From contig CANQUV010000001.1 in the NCBI GenBank assembly GCA_947627135.1, forward strand, positions 113,974-177,973: DNA of 64,000 bases, in the 5' to 3' direction. Below are positions 8,084 to 18,300 of the stretch, piece by piece; position 1 is the stretch's first letter, and every line of letters starts with the position of its first letter. Under the pieces are notes generated by a model. That model did no database searches and had not been told where the DNA came from. It saw only the letters and a program-made list of their open reading frames with translations. The translations under genes and the position numbers were made by a program. The DNA comes from an uncultured Clostridia bacterium (GTDB lineage: Bacteria > Bacillota > Clostridia > Oscillospirales > Acutalibacteraceae).

Positions 8084-9838
8084 TTAAGCTAGTCTTATCA
8101 CTGTCAAACTTGCGCCTGTTCCTGTTACTAGTGTTACTGTTCCGTCATAGCCTGAAAGTTGAAGCTGTAAAGTATCTCCTGCATTTATTGTTACTATTCT
8201 GCTTGCAGAATAATTACTTGTTGCTGTTGTTGGAGTTATTGTTAATCCTTCAATAGGAGTACCATTTAAAAGAACACTTGTTGTCATTATAACAGGCGTA
8301 TCAACATTTACTTTATAATCTACATAATAAGTTCCTGCTTCTGTTGCCGTAAATACTTCATTTGCAGTATCTGCTGTAAAATCTGAAAGCATTTGTTCTG
8401 AAGGTAATGCAACATTTATTCCGGCTGTTGTTACTGTAAGCGGTGTAGCTGTATCATCAACTGCACTTAAAAAAGTACTTGTAGCAGCTGCTGCATCATC
8501 CCCCGGAGGGCCTGTTGGACCTGTTGGGCCTGTGGGACCTGCTGGGCCTGTTGGACCTGCTGGACCTGTGGGACCTGCTGGACCTGTTGGACCTGCTGGA
8601 CCTGTTGCACCCGATGGACCTGTTGCACCCGATGGACCTGTTGCACCCGATGGACCTGTTGCGCCCGATGGACCTGTTGCGCCTGTGGCACCGGTAGCTC
8701 CTGTTGGACCTGTCGGGCCTACTGCGCCGTCTGCACCTGTTGCACCTGTTGGACCTACTGCACCGTCTGCTCCTGTTGGACCTGTCGGACCAATTTCTCC
8801 TACTAATCCTGCGGCACCTTCAGGACCTGTTGCGCCTGTGGCACCGGTAGCTCCTGTTGGACCTGTTGGACCTACTGCACCCGATGGACCTGTTGCACCT
8901 GTTGGGCCTGTCGGACCAATTTCTCCTACTAATCCTGCGGCACCTTCAGGACCTGTAGCACCTGTTGCACCGGTAGCTCCTGTTGGGCCTGTTGGACCTA
9001 CTGCACCGTCTGCACCTGTTGCACCTGTTGCACCTGTTGCACCTGTCGGACCAATTTCTCCTACTAATCCTGCGGCACCTTCAGGACCTGTAGCACCTGT
9101 TGCTCCGGTAGCTCCTGTTGGACCTGTGGGACCTGTTGCTCCTGTTCCTGTTGCACCGGTAGCTCCTGTTGGGCCTGTTGGACCTACTGCACCGTCTGCA
9201 CCTGTTGCACCTGTTGGACCTGTTGGACCTGTGGGACCTGTTGCACCGGTAGCTCCTGTTGGGCCTGTTGGACCTGTCGCTCCTGTTCCCGTTGCACCCG
9301 TAGCTCCTGTTGCACCCGTAGCTCCTGTTGGACCTGTCGGACCTGTTGCTCCTGTTCCCGTTGCACCGGTAGCTCCTGTTGGGCCTGTGGGACCTGTTGA
9401 GCCTGTGGGACCTGTCGGACCTGTCGCTCCTATTCCTGTTGCACCCGTAGCTCCTGTTGGGCCTGTAGCTCCTGTTGGACCTGTTGGACCTGTCGGACCT
9501 GTTGCTCCTGTTCCCGTTGCACCCGTAGCTCCTGTTGGACCTGTTGGACCTGTCGGACCTGTTGCTCCTGTTCCTGTTGCACCGGTAGCTCCTGTTGGGC
9601 CTGTTGGACCTGCAACACCTTGAATACCTTGTACACCTTGAGGACCTGTGGGACCTATCGGTCCTACCGGACCTTGAATACCCTGAACTCCTTGTGGACC
9701 TGTTGGTCCCGGAATTCCTATTACTACCGGTGACTGATTACAGCATGGATTAAAACCGCAGTTACAGTTTCCGCAATTTCCATTCCATCCGTTGCCTGAT
9801 GAGCAATTACAAGAATGAGAACAATTTATTACATTCAT
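8084..9838 (-). CDS. Collagen-like repeat protein with BclA-type C-terminal domain
   Basis: 584 residues. The N-terminal 41 residues are rich in Cys, Asn and Gly with no signal peptide. Residues 43-446 are uninterrupted Gly-X-Y triplets, mostly GPT, GAT and GPTGATGAT blocks. The last 138 residues form a beta-rich domain resembling the TNF/C1q-like trimerisation domain of BclA proteins. Spore-surface (exosporium) filaments of Bacillus and Clostridioides have this plan. The many Thr in the Y position are potential glycosylation sites, and a glycosyltransferase gene ends 4 nt upstream in the same operon. The start follows an AAAGGAGAT site. The spore-surface role is inferred from the family. Confidence 0.9.
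   Translation of the reverse strand: MNVINCSHSCNCSSGNGWNGNCGNCNCGFNPCCNQSPVVIGIPGPTGPQGVQGIQGPVGPIGPTGPQGVQGIQGVAGPTGPTGATGATGTGATGPTGPTGPTGATGATGTGATGPTGPTGPTGATGPTGATGATGIGATGPTGPTGSTGPTGPTGATGATGTGATGPTGPTGATGATGATGATGTGATGPTGPTGATGATGPTGPTGPTGATGADGAVGPTGPTGATGATGTGATGPTGPTGATGATGATGPEGAAGLVGEIGPTGATGATGATGADGAVGPTGPTGATGATGATGPEGAAGLVGEIGPTGPTGATGPSGAVGPTGPTGATGATGATGPEGAAGLVGEIGPTGPTGADGAVGPTGATGADGAVGPTGPTGATGATGATGPSGATGPSGATGPSGATGPSGATGPAGPTGPAGPTGPAGPTGPAGPTGPTGPTGPPGDDAAAATSTFLSAVDDTATPLTVTTAGINVALPSEQMLSDFTADTANEVFTATEAGTYYVDYKVNVDTPVIMTTSVLLNGTPIEGLTITPTTATSNYSASRIVTINAGDTLQLQLSGYDGTVTLVTGTGASLTVIRLA
8501..9712 (-). repeat. Collagen-type repeat region with longer direct repeats
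   Basis: 9-bp-based Gly-X-Y coding repeats. Larger units recur inside, for example the block encoding [16 protein letters not shown] three times (around 8790-8830, 8915-8955 and 9050-9090) and four GPSGAT units near 8590-8670. These are prone to recombination and assembly error. The repeats also create long antisense open frames that are not genes. Confidence 0.9.
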
Positions 9839-9842
9839 AATT

Positions 9843-10916
9843 TTATCTCCTTTCCTTTAATTTTTCAAAATATTGTTCATTAAAAATATAACTTTTATCA
9901 TAAGGTTTTATTTTTCCTGCTAAATTATTAAATTTCTCTGCTTTTTCAATATCTCCCAAACGATCATAGCATACGCATAGCTGGATCAACGGTATAAAAT
10001 CATAATAATCTTTTTGAAAAAAACCGTTACCCTGATTTTGAGGACATTCCATCGCTGTTTTATACCAGAATATTGCCATTTGATACTTTTTATTTCGGAG
10101 AAAACAATCTGCAATTCTGCAACATACTTCTCCACGAGGAGTATCATAAGAAAAGCTTTTGAAATACATATTCAATGCTTTTTCTTCGTCTGATAATTTA
10201 AGGTAGCAATCTCCTGAAATCATACAGGCTTCAATGTTATCGTTTAAATTATTGCTGTTTTCTAACAAAAACTGCTTAAAGCACGTAATTGCGTTAAAAT
10301 AGAATTTATTATAATACAACTCTCTGGCATAATAGTATTGCTCTCTGGGAGAAAGTTGTTTTCCTAATGCAATCATCTTTCTAAATATTTTTAAATTCCT
10401 TTGAGGATCATTTATTTTGAGTTTTTTGTGGTTTACCTCTATATCACTGTATTCTATTTTGCCTATTAAAGGTACTGTTTCGTGAATTGCTCCCTCAAAA
10501 CGATATTTTTCATTATTTTTAAAAATTCTTTCACGATAAAAACTGAATACAGGATTGTTATATTCATCAAAACCTGTGTTATATTTCATCATAATAATAT
10601 CAGTTTCAGGTTTAACAGAATCTTTAAGCGCTATAATTTTTCTGATATTTTCATCATCTATTACATCGTCTGCATCTATCCACATTACATATTCGTTACT
10701 TGCTTTTGACAATGAGTAATTTCTTGCTTTTGCAAAATCGTCTTCCCAGTCAAAATCATACACCTTATCGGTATATTTAGATGCAATTTCTTTAGTTCTG
10801 TCCTTTGAACCTGTATCAACAACAATTATTTCGTCTGCAAAAAGCATAATACATTTTAAGCATCTTTCAATTACAGGCTCTTCATCTCTGACAATCATAC
10901 ACACGCTAAGTTTCAC
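9843..10916 (-). CDS. Family 2 glycosyltransferase with C-terminal TPR-like helices
   Basis: 357 residues. The GT-A domain starts at residue 1 ([18 protein letters not shown]) and contains [12 protein letters not shown] and a DXD-type MWIDADD. The C-terminal half is helical with tetratricopeptide-like spacing. Such enzymes transfer sugars to proteins or surface glycans. The start is GTG 10916 behind AAGGTGG. The stop lies 4 nt before the collagen-like gene, so the two form an operon; the simplest inference is that this enzyme glycosylates the Thr-rich collagen-like protein. Confidence 0.88.
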   Translation of the reverse strand: MKLSVCMIVRDEEPVIERCLKCIMLFADEIIVVDTGSKDRTKEIASKYTDKVYDFDWEDDFAKARNYSLSKASNEYVMWIDADDVIDDENIRKIIALKDSVKPETDIIMMKYNTGFDEYNNPVFSFYRERIFKNNEKYRFEGAIHETVPLIGKIEYSDIEVNHKKLKINDPQRNLKIFRKMIALGKQLSPREQYYYARELYYNKFYFNAITCFKQFLLENSNNLNDNIEACMISGDCYLKLSDEEKALNMYFKSFSYDTPRGEVCCRIADCFLRNKKYQMAIFWYKTAMECPQNQGNGFFQKDYYDFIPLIQLCVCYDRLGDIEKAEKFNNLAGKIKPYDKSYIFNEQYFEKLKERR

Positions 10917-10951
10917 TGTAATACCACCTTAAATTTTTATCCCCGTCAATA

Positions 10952-10978
10952 CAATATATGTACAAAAACTTATAATGT
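10952..10978 (-). promoter_or_regulatory. Possible mother-cell (sigma-K-like) promoter of the collagen operon
   Basis: On the minus strand AC (10978-10977), 16 nt, CATATATTG (10960-10952), compared with the sigma-K consensus AC-N16/17-CATAnnnTA; it misses at the final base. It lies about 35 nt upstream of the GTG start. Tentative, but fitting for an exosporium-type gene. Confidence 0.3.
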
Positions 10979-11008
10979 GATAATTTGTCCAACATAAAAA
11001 GCAACCAA

Positions 11009-11036
11009 GGTGCTGTTTCTCCTGACAGACAGCACC
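11009..11036 (-). terminator. Second hairpin downstream of mntP
   Basis: GGTGCTGT / ACAGCACC with a 12-nt loop. On the minus strand it is followed by TTGGTTGCTTTTT. It lies beyond the main mntP terminator and upstream of the glycosyltransferase promoter region. Confidence 0.45.
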
Positions 11037-11141
11037 ATATATAAATCCCCTTTTGTGACCGAATGTTTCCGAACAGTTTCTTATAAAATTAAAAACAGCC
11101 GACGGACTGCACCTTTACAGCCAATTTTCTATAAAATAAAA

Positions 11142-11167
11142 AACTGTCTGCTAAATAACAGACAGTT
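11142..11167 (-). terminator. Terminator of mntP
   Basis: Perfect 9-bp stem AACTGTCTG / CAGACAGTT with an 8-nt loop, followed on the minus strand by TTTTATTTT. Confidence 0.85.
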
Positions 11168-11194
11168 AAATATATATGTATGTAACGAATGTTT

Positions 11195-11761
11195 TTAAAA
11201 ATTTATAAAACCTAAATGTTCAAGTAAAATTTTGATTCCCAATAAAATAAGAATTATTCCTCCTAAAAATTCAGCTTTTGATTTGTACTTTACTCCAAAT
11301 ACATTCCCGATTTTTACTCCTGCCATAGACAGCACAAATGTTGTTATACCAATAAATATAACTGCGTAAAAAATATTTACATTTAAAAACGCAAATGTTA
11401 CCCCTACCGCAAGCGCATCAATGCTTGTTGCTATGGCAAGCAAAAGCATAGTTTTTATCTCTAAAGAGGAATCTTCTTTTTCTTCATTTTTTTTAAGCGC
11501 CTCTTTAATCATATTTGCACCTATTAAACATAAAAGTACAAAAGCTATCCAATGGTCGATTGATGTTATGTAATCTTTAAACTGAACTCCAAGAAAAAAA
11601 CCGATCGTAGGCATTAAAGCCTGAAACCCTCCAAACCAAATTCCTACTATCGCTGCATTTTTTACAGTAATTTTTTTTAATGCCAATCCCTTACAAACAG
11701 AAACAGCAAACGCATCCATAGAAAGTCCTACTGCTAAAATAAACAGTTCAACTACACCCAA
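11195..11761 (-). CDS. mntP: Manganese efflux pump MntP
   Basis: 188 residues, six predicted membrane helices arranged as two related halves, each with the family signature ([15 protein letters not shown] near the N-terminus, [15 protein letters not shown] in the second half). The Asp in each half is the conserved intramembrane carboxylate. The length matches the family. MntP exports Mn2+. The start is a TTG at 11761, with GGAGG 9 nt upstream and no better ATG. I looked for a yybP-ykoY manganese riboswitch upstream and did not see one. Confidence 0.93.
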   Translation of the reverse strand: MGVVELFILAVGLSMDAFAVSVCKGLALKKITVKNAAIVGIWFGGFQALMPTIGFFLGVQFKDYITSIDHWIAFVLLCLIGANMIKEALKKNEEKEDSSLEIKTMLLLAIATSIDALAVGVTFAFLNVNIFYAVIFIGITTFVLSMAGVKIGNVFGVKYKSKAEFLGGIILILLGIKILLEHLGFINF

Positions 11762-11974
11762 AGGTAACTCCCTCCGATGAAATACATATAATTAAAATAT
11801 TCGTTCTTTAGAATTTTTATGATTATATCATAAAATATATAACCTTGTAAACTTTATAGCTTAAAATTACTGTTTAATAAATTAATTTTTAAAAAATTAT
11901 ACTTATTTTAATCTATTTATTACATTTTATAAAGCTGCAAGTCATAAAAAATAAAATTAAAACAGTAAAATATA

Positions 11975-11997
11975 CACCTTCACTTTTTGTGAAGGTG
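11975..11997 (-). terminator. Terminator of the pilus operon
   Basis: Perfect stem CACCTTCAC / GTGAAGGTG with a TTTTT loop, 5 nt past the last sortase gene. The T-run is stronger on the plus side (TGTTTTTT), so it may work in both directions. Confidence 0.7.
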
Positions 11998-12001
11998 TTT
12001 T

Positions 12002-12787
12002 TTATACTCTTTCGCAAATTACTATAAATCTGTCAAATCCGCCGCTTTGATTAGATATACAGGTTATCAGGGTCAGGATATCTTTCCCTTCTTTTATATA
12101 TATATCTTCTGTTTGATTTTCTTTTACTACCTTTGTTTCTGAAACACGGTAATTCAAATTTCCCCAATAATTTGTAAGAATTATATTATCACCAATTGAA
12201 AGACCTCTCAAATTATCAAAAAAAATTCTTCCGATATATCCTGTATGTCCTGCTATTGCACAGTTGGTACTCTTTCCTCCTATCGGCAAAGATGTATTTG
12301 TCAAATGTGCCGCACCGTAACTCATAGCCGACGCATTTGCTCCAAGATATATAGGCAAGTTCATTCCTATTGTGGGAGCAGATAAATATCCGTAAATTCC
12401 GCTTGGAATACCGTATGATACCATATCAAGCGCCGGAATTGTATAATCGCTTGTTGTCACAGTTCCTTGATTATTAATTATACTTTTATTATAGGCAACG
12501 CTGTCATTGTAAAGTCTATCTAAATCCGCTTTAAACAATAAGGGAAAATTTGATGTTCTTTCTCCGTTTTCGTTAATTGGATAGCCCTCATCGTCTATTT
12601 CATTATTATCAAGGGCATTCTTATATGAACCGTCTTCCTTTACTTCACTTACGGATTTATCAAACTTTTCTATTTCGGAATTAGCAATATTTGTTCCAAT
12701 TGTATTTGATACCGACGGAAACAAAATAAACCCCAATCCTGCCAAAAGCAAAATAATTGCTATTACTATTAAAATTTTCTTCCACAA
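12002..12787 (-). CDS. Sortase, lid-less, N-terminal anchor only
   Basis: 261 residues. One N-terminal membrane helix, then a sortase barrel with catalytic His in AGHTGY, Cys in TLITC and Arg in the terminal GFDRFIVICERV. Unlike its neighbour it has no DP-aromatic lid and no C-terminal membrane helix, so it is not a standard class C pilin polymerase; it may attach the finished pilus to the wall or add a minor subunit. TTG 12787 is preferred because GGAGG lies 9 nt upstream, whereas the in-frame GTG at 12796 touches the Shine-Dalgarno. It is the last gene of the pilus operon. Confidence 0.85.
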   Translation of the reverse strand: MWKKILIVIAIILLLAGLGFILFPSVSNTIGTNIANSEIEKFDKSVSEVKEDGSYKNALDNNEIDDEGYPINENGERTSNFPLLFKADLDRLYNDSVAYNKSIINNQGTVTTSDYTIPALDMVSYGIPSGIYGYLSAPTIGMNLPIYLGANASAMSYGAAHLTNTSLPIGGKSTNCAIAGHTGYIGRIFFDNLRGLSIGDNIILTNYWGNLNYRVSETKVVKENQTEDIYIKEGKDILTLITCISNQSGGFDRFIVICERV

Positions 12788-12805
12788 GCTAATCACCCTC
12801 CTTAT

Positions 12806-13732
12806 TTAAGGTGTATTTTCTTGAGAGTTATCTGTGTTTTTATTTTTTAACAAGTATCTATTTTTTGTATTTTTTCTTCTTACTTTCCTCACTGCAAGAA
12901 AAACAGACAAAATTATAATAACAACGAATACACTTATAACAATCCCTACAACCCAATATGGAATTTTATATCCCATAAAGTAAATTGATCCCTCTGATGC
13001 AGAAAGTGTTTGAATACTGTTTGCTTCTTCTTTATTATATGGAACTCTTGTTCCTCTAACGAGTAATCTGTGGGTATTGATACTGTAAGGAGTACAAGTA
13101 AGCAATGTTACATAGTCTTCTCCGTTAACTATATTCAGGTCGGATGTGTTGTCTGGCAAAACAATCTTTATCTGATCAACTTTATATTTTAAGGTTTCTG
13201 TAAGTATATGTATGTAAAAGACATCGTTTTCTTTCAAGTCTGTTAAATAATCAAAGAAAGTCTCAGTGGGATATGCAGTATGAGCAGAAATAACACTATG
13301 AGTGGTTTTTCCTCCAACCGGTAATGAGGTATTTGCCAAATGGCCTGCTCCTTTTGACAAAACTTCTTCTGTTGTTCCGTGATATATTGGTAAATAAACA
13401 TTAATTTTAGGTATGTCAATATATCCTATGAGACCTGTATCGTCGATATTAAGTGTCTGTTCATAATTTGCTCCAATATTTTCATAAGCTTCTTTGTCAA
13501 ACGGGTCGGTAAGAATTACATTATTTGTAAGACTGCGATTATATGTTTCTGCCTGCTTAAAAAGCTCCTCAACTTCATCAGAAGACATTTTTTCTGATTT
13601 TTCCAAATAAGTATTTGCTTCATTTCTTGTACCGTAATTATTTATTACAGAGCTTAACAAAGGATAAGACATTACTCCCAGACCAACTATAAATACAAGT
13701 AAAATTGAAATTAATGCTAATTTTTTCTTCAT
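12806..13732 (-). CDS. srtC: Class C (pilin-polymerising) sortase
   Basis: 308 residues with an N-terminal membrane helix, a lid segment with the DPF motif (about residue 77) that plugs the active site in class C enzymes, catalytic His in ISAHTAYP, Cys in TLLTCTPY, Arg in RLLVRGTR, and a C-terminal membrane helix (YWVVGIVISVFVVIIILSVF). All are class C hallmarks. It should link pilin subunits covalently at the LPETG Thr of the upstream backbone pilin. It follows a hairpin that probably lowers sortase expression relative to pilin. Confidence 0.93.
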   Translation of the reverse strand: MKKKLALISILLVFIVGLGVMSYPLLSSVINNYGTRNEANTYLEKSEKMSSDEVEELFKQAETYNRSLTNNVILTDPFDKEAYENIGANYEQTLNIDDTGLIGYIDIPKINVYLPIYHGTTEEVLSKGAGHLANTSLPVGGKTTHSVISAHTAYPTETFFDYLTDLKENDVFYIHILTETLKYKVDQIKIVLPDNTSDLNIVNGEDYVTLLTCTPYSINTHRLLVRGTRVPYNKEEANSIQTLSASEGSIYFMGYKIPYWVVGIVISVFVVIIILSVFLAVRKVRRKNTKNRYLLKNKNTDNSQENTP

Positions 13733-13825
13733 AAAACATTACCTTTATACGAATTTTTATTAATATAAAATTTGTTTTTAGACACATACATTATATAACA
13801 CACTGAAAAATTTTTCAATAAAAAG

Positions 13826-13847
13826 GGGATGCGGAAAACCGCATCCC
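13826..13847 (-). terminator. Partial terminator between pilin and sortase genes
   Basis: Perfect 9-bp GC-rich stem GGGATGCGG / CCGCATCCC with a 4-nt loop, followed on the minus strand by CTTTTTATTG. It sits between the backbone pilin stop and the sortase genes, where a leaky terminator gives excess pilin over sortase. Confidence 0.8.
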
Positions 13848-13883
13848 GAAAAATTTATAACTGAATTAAATAATTAATTAAAA

Positions 13884-15275
13884 TTATTTAGAAGTTCTTT
13901 TTCTGAAAACTATAACAAACAGAACACCTGCACAAGCAATAAGAGCTGCACCTGTAATTGTGAAAATCATATTGCCTATACCGCCTGTTTCAGGAAGTTT
14001 AGAAGCTGTATTTGTGATTTGTACAGTCTGATAAGCAGTTGTTGGGCTATTTGAAGCAGTTATTGTTACATCAACCGGAGCTGAATTAAGGTTATATCCT
14101 TCAGGAGCTTTTGTTTCGGTAATTGTGTAAGTTCCTTCGTCAAACTGATAATTTTTACCGTCCTTCATAAATACGCCGATACCGCTTGTATCAGTTGTTG
14201 CCGTTGCAAGTACAGTTGTATCACCTTTTTTAGTAACTTGGAATTGCGCACCTGCAAGTTTTTTAGATGTATTATTGGCGTCAACTTTTTCTACCTGAAG
14301 TCCGTATGTATAAACCTTTACGGTTTCACCCGGTACAGTAGCTACCTGACTGTTATTTTCATAAGTAAGGCTATCAGTATTAGTGTTGCCGCCAGCACCG
14401 ATTACAGCATTAGCATTAACTGTTGCGGTGTAAGTAACTTCAACAGTTGTGTAGTCATAAAATTCATTACCGGAAAGAACTGAATCAGCAATTGATACAT
14501 TAAATGTAACAGGAGCTACACCATCAGCTACTGTAAATTCATTACTAGCCTTCTGTAATTCTTTTGATGAACCAGTGCCTGTTAATGTTACTTTAACACT
14601 GTCAGAATTAAATGTAAGTCCTTCGCTCATTGTATCTGAAATTGTAAATTCATCAAGTTTCATTTCACTTGAACCTGCAACGCTTGCTGTAAGTTTAAAT
14701 TCAACTGTATCGCCTAAACCTGCAGCTGTCCATTTTGCATTATTGCCGTTTACAATATCCTTTGTAACTACAACATCACCGTCATTTACTTTTTCAGCAA
14801 GGTTGATTGTTGCATCTAATGTTTTAACCCATGCACCATTCTGATAATAAGGAAGAGAAACAATTGAGTTTGTTACTGATTTTACATTTGCCGGTGTTTT
14901 TGTAGCCTTAATGTAGTAAATACCGGAAGTCACATTGTATTCTTTTTCACCTGAATTAGATGTATAAACTTCACCTACTTTATCGCCTAAAGCAGAAACC
15001 TGTGCTTTATCTGCTGCTGCAAGTATGCTTGATGATGATGTACTGTCTGCTTTGATAGCATTAGCAATAGCTGTATCAGTAGCTACCATTGTAAAATTAC
15101 CACTTGTAGTATCAAGTGTAGCCAGCTGATAAACTGTAAATTCATATCCTTCTTTAGCACAATTTACTTTAAAAGAAACCTGCTCTGTTGCTGCGCTTGC
15201 TGTGAATGGAACCATCGCAAGCATAAGAATTGCTGCTATTAAAACAGCCATTAATTTTTTTGAAGTTTTAATCAT
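13884..15275 (-). CDS. LPXTG backbone pilin with isopeptide-type domains
   Basis: 463 residues. Signal peptide 1-28 (ending TASAA); an N-terminal domain to about 165; an isopeptide-forming fimbrial domain (about 168-315; VVVTKDIV, GDTVEFKL, ISDTMSEGL); a CnaB domain (about 325-425) with Lys in LQVEK and an E-box TYTITETKAPEGYN; then LPETGG (427-432), a hydrophobic helix and RKR. This is the standard plan of a sortase-polymerised major pilin. No classic YPKN pilin motif is seen; K172 in VVVTKDI is a candidate crosslinking Lys. The start follows AAAGGAG. Second gene of the operon. Confidence 0.92.
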   Translation of the reverse strand: MIKTSKKLMAVLIAAILMLAMVPFTASAATEQVSFKVNCAKEGYEFTVYQLATLDTTSGNFTMVATDTAIANAIKADSTSSSSILAAADKAQVSALGDKVGEVYTSNSGEKEYNVTSGIYYIKATKTPANVKSVTNSIVSLPYYQNGAWVKTLDATINLAEKVNDGDVVVTKDIVNGNNAKWTAAGLGDTVEFKLTASVAGSSEMKLDEFTISDTMSEGLTFNSDSVKVTLTGTGSSKELQKASNEFTVADGVAPVTFNVSIADSVLSGNEFYDYTTVEVTYTATVNANAVIGAGGNTNTDSLTYENNSQVATVPGETVKVYTYGLQVEKVDANNTSKKLAGAQFQVTKKGDTTVLATATTDTSGIGVFMKDGKNYQFDEGTYTITETKAPEGYNLNSAPVDVTITASNSPTTAYQTVQITNTASKLPETGGIGNMIFTITGAALIACAGVLFVIVFRKRTSK

Positions 15276-15329
15276 TATATTATTCTCCTTTATATAATTT
15301 TATATAATAAATTAAATACATAAATAAGT

Positions 15330-18300
15330 TTATTTCATTCTTCTTTTTGTAAATTTATTTAAGAAGAACATATATCCTATAAACGATACTAAACACAAAC
15401 CAATTATCAAAGCACCTGCAACAATAAATCCGTTCATACCGCTGCCGCTTGCCTCAGGAATTATCACTTTACCGTTTACATAAGAATATGTCAAATCATA
15501 ATGAAGATCACCATCATCTCCGCTCATAGGCAACTTAAAGTAGTGCTTTTCAGCGTTGATTGAGTATCCGTCCTTTGGCGATGATTCAACCAGACAATAC
15601 CATTGATATTCAGGATTTCCTGACGATTGATAACCGTCTTTGAAAATTTGAATATTGTCAAAAACTATCTGACCATTCTCATCAGTTTTATCTAACATAT
15701 AAACATCGCCCAGTTCTCCATTTTCACCTGTTGTTTTATATATTGTAAACTCAACCCCGGAAAGGTCTTCGCTATTTTGATTAGTTTTATTTACAGTAAC
15801 CTTACCTTTTTGAGTTGTATTACTAAATACAGGTGTTGGAGTTTCTGTAATCTTATATTCATCTGAAAAATACTTTTGAAGTTCATCATCAGATGTTTCA
15901 CTTGTTACAGTATCAGGTGTTTTATAATAAACACTGTCTCCCGGTACAAGTGATGCTCCATTTTCTGTTACAGTAATTTCCGCAAGATAGATACTTGAAT
16001 CAGTAATATAGGCATTATCAGGATTATCGGTCATTGTTTTTTCATAAAGCTTATAGCGATATACACCGGCAGCCTTGAAGTTTAATATTTCATTAGTAGA
16101 TGTATTATTAACAAATGAAATATTACCGTTTTGAACACTATTGATAGTTAATGACTGACCTGTAAGATCTTGAGTAGTAACTTCGTTGCTCGTTGAATCT
16201 GTATATGTTGTTGCAGCAAGACCTTCTAAATTAAAGCTAAACAATGAACCTGTATAGTTTTCATCATCAAGAAGCTTTACTGCACTTAAAGAAGCTGTGG
16301 TCGGGTTTTGCTTATTCGTAAATACAATATCTGTATCTGCTACAACAGTAACCTCGACTGTTCTGTCTTTGCTAAAATTATTAGAATTAACATCGCTTCC
16401 TGTTACTGTACATTCAACAGGAATATAACCGGCTTTTGTTCCTTCTACAATTTTAATTTTAGCTCCTACCGGAATATCCAGAAGAGTTATATTATCTCCG
16501 GTACTAAAGGTTAAGTAACCGTCTCTTGCTCTTGCATTTCGAATTTCAGTAATATTATTTCCTTCATCATCCTTTGAAACATAACGATACTGGAGAGCAT
16601 AAGGTTTAAAACCTTTTCCGTCGTTTAAATCAACTGTTACATAGAATGCAAAGGTATCTGTATTATCTGAAAGTTCGCTACCGTCTTTATCCTGCACCAA
16701 TTTTGTCAATGAAACATCTGCTGTTTCAGGTGTATTTATAAAATTAACCAAAAATTCAGCGTCATTATGACTGTTTTGAGGATTTATCAGGTTAAACGGT
16801 TTGTTAGATGTACTTGAAGTTCCCTCGTCACTCTTACTTATCAATGTGTCATTTTTAACATCATGAACTTCCCAAGTTGTATTGTATTGAATACCGCTTC
16901 CGACTTTTTCCTCAAAATGAATTGAATTTCCTTGAGTAAATTCACCGTCAAAGTCTGCTGTATCCCCGTCTGACAATTTGAATGTGGGATTAGATACAGA
17001 TACATACTGTTTTGCACCTTCATTAACTGTGTAAGTGTATGTGTCGCTGCCGCTTACCTGTTTTCCGTTTTCATAAGGAATGAAACTAAAGCTTGAATTT
17101 TCTTTTACAGCATTTACAAGTGCATGGTTAACTATGTCTGTTGTTACACCGCTATCATCAATAACTTGGGTTCTTACTTCTTTATTGACCTTTACATCGT
17201 TATTTGCCGGAGTCATTGTAAAGTCAATATTAAAGTTGGACTCTATCATACCTCTTTCCATATAGAAAACAGTCATTTTATATGTTTTATTAGGATCAAG
17301 GTGCTTATATGTTCCGCTAGTGTTCTTTTCAAAGCCAATATCACGGGTAGTTTTTGCTTTATATGTTAATTTGGAACCACCGTCTTTATAACTCATATTA
17401 TCAAGATAAGTATTATAACCGTAATAGTCGTTAAGACTATATTCACCGGTCTGTGCACTCCAACTGGTATCTTTTGCAACTTTAAATGTTGTTTTTGTGC
17501 TTAATGCATTGTTGCTTGAACCAAGTTGAGATTTATATATGTAATACTTACCTACTGATGAATCATAAATAGGAGTGTACCATTCGCCGTTGCTACCAGT
17601 CCAAGCCCAAACTCTCATTGTTGGACCCCAATTTGTATAATCACCAGTTGCAGATATATATATTCTGTCTAATGCATACTTTCCGGATGAAAATTCATTA
17701 ACATCCTCATCGGTTGCTTTCATAGTGTTAAAGTTTATATTACCGACAGTTTGTTTATGAACACCACCTAAATCAAGGGCAAGCTTTGATTCGTTTGTGT
17801 CGGGGTCTGTGATGTAAACCCAGACATCATCATCACCTTTAAAGTTAAAGGTTACATCCTGACCGTTAGCCAATTTACCGTTTTCAGGAACACGAAATTC
17901 TATATCAAGACGTGCACCAAAACCGTAATCAAGATTACCGTTACCGGGGTTATTGGCATTTTCAGAAGAAGTATTATTAAATGGGAACAGACCGTATCCC
18001 GATGCTGTATTATACATGAAATCTGATAGTCCGTCTTTAACAGAATAGCTGTTGCCGTAACCGTAGTTTACAGTTTCAGGATTTCCGTTTTTATCCCAAG
18101 TGAAATATACATTATCTTTTCTGCTATCAGTAGATGACGCAGAGTTAAATATATATTTTGTTACGCCGTCAGCAGATTGAGTTGCTTCAAATGGGAAATA
18201 AGATTTAACTGTTTTACCAATACTTTTACCGTTAACTTTGGTGTCATTAAGCCACTTGCTGTCAAAATACGGCATTGTATGACTGTTGCTGCTTCCGCCG

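Noticed and set aside
8532..9623. 363-codon open frame on the plus strand, antisense to the collagen-like gene (repetitive Gly-Pro-Val/Ala-Pro)
   Set aside because: It is the reverse complement of Gly-X-Y codons, which rarely create stops. It has no start signal and lies wholly inside a gene with strong support.
8501..9712. Short regular repeats that could be mistaken for a CRISPR array
   Set aside because: The repeats are in-frame Gly-X-Y codons without unique spacers, and no cas genes are nearby.
11762..11900. Possible yybP-ykoY manganese riboswitch upstream of mntP
   Set aside because: The conserved loop sequences of that class are not visible in the AT-rich leader.
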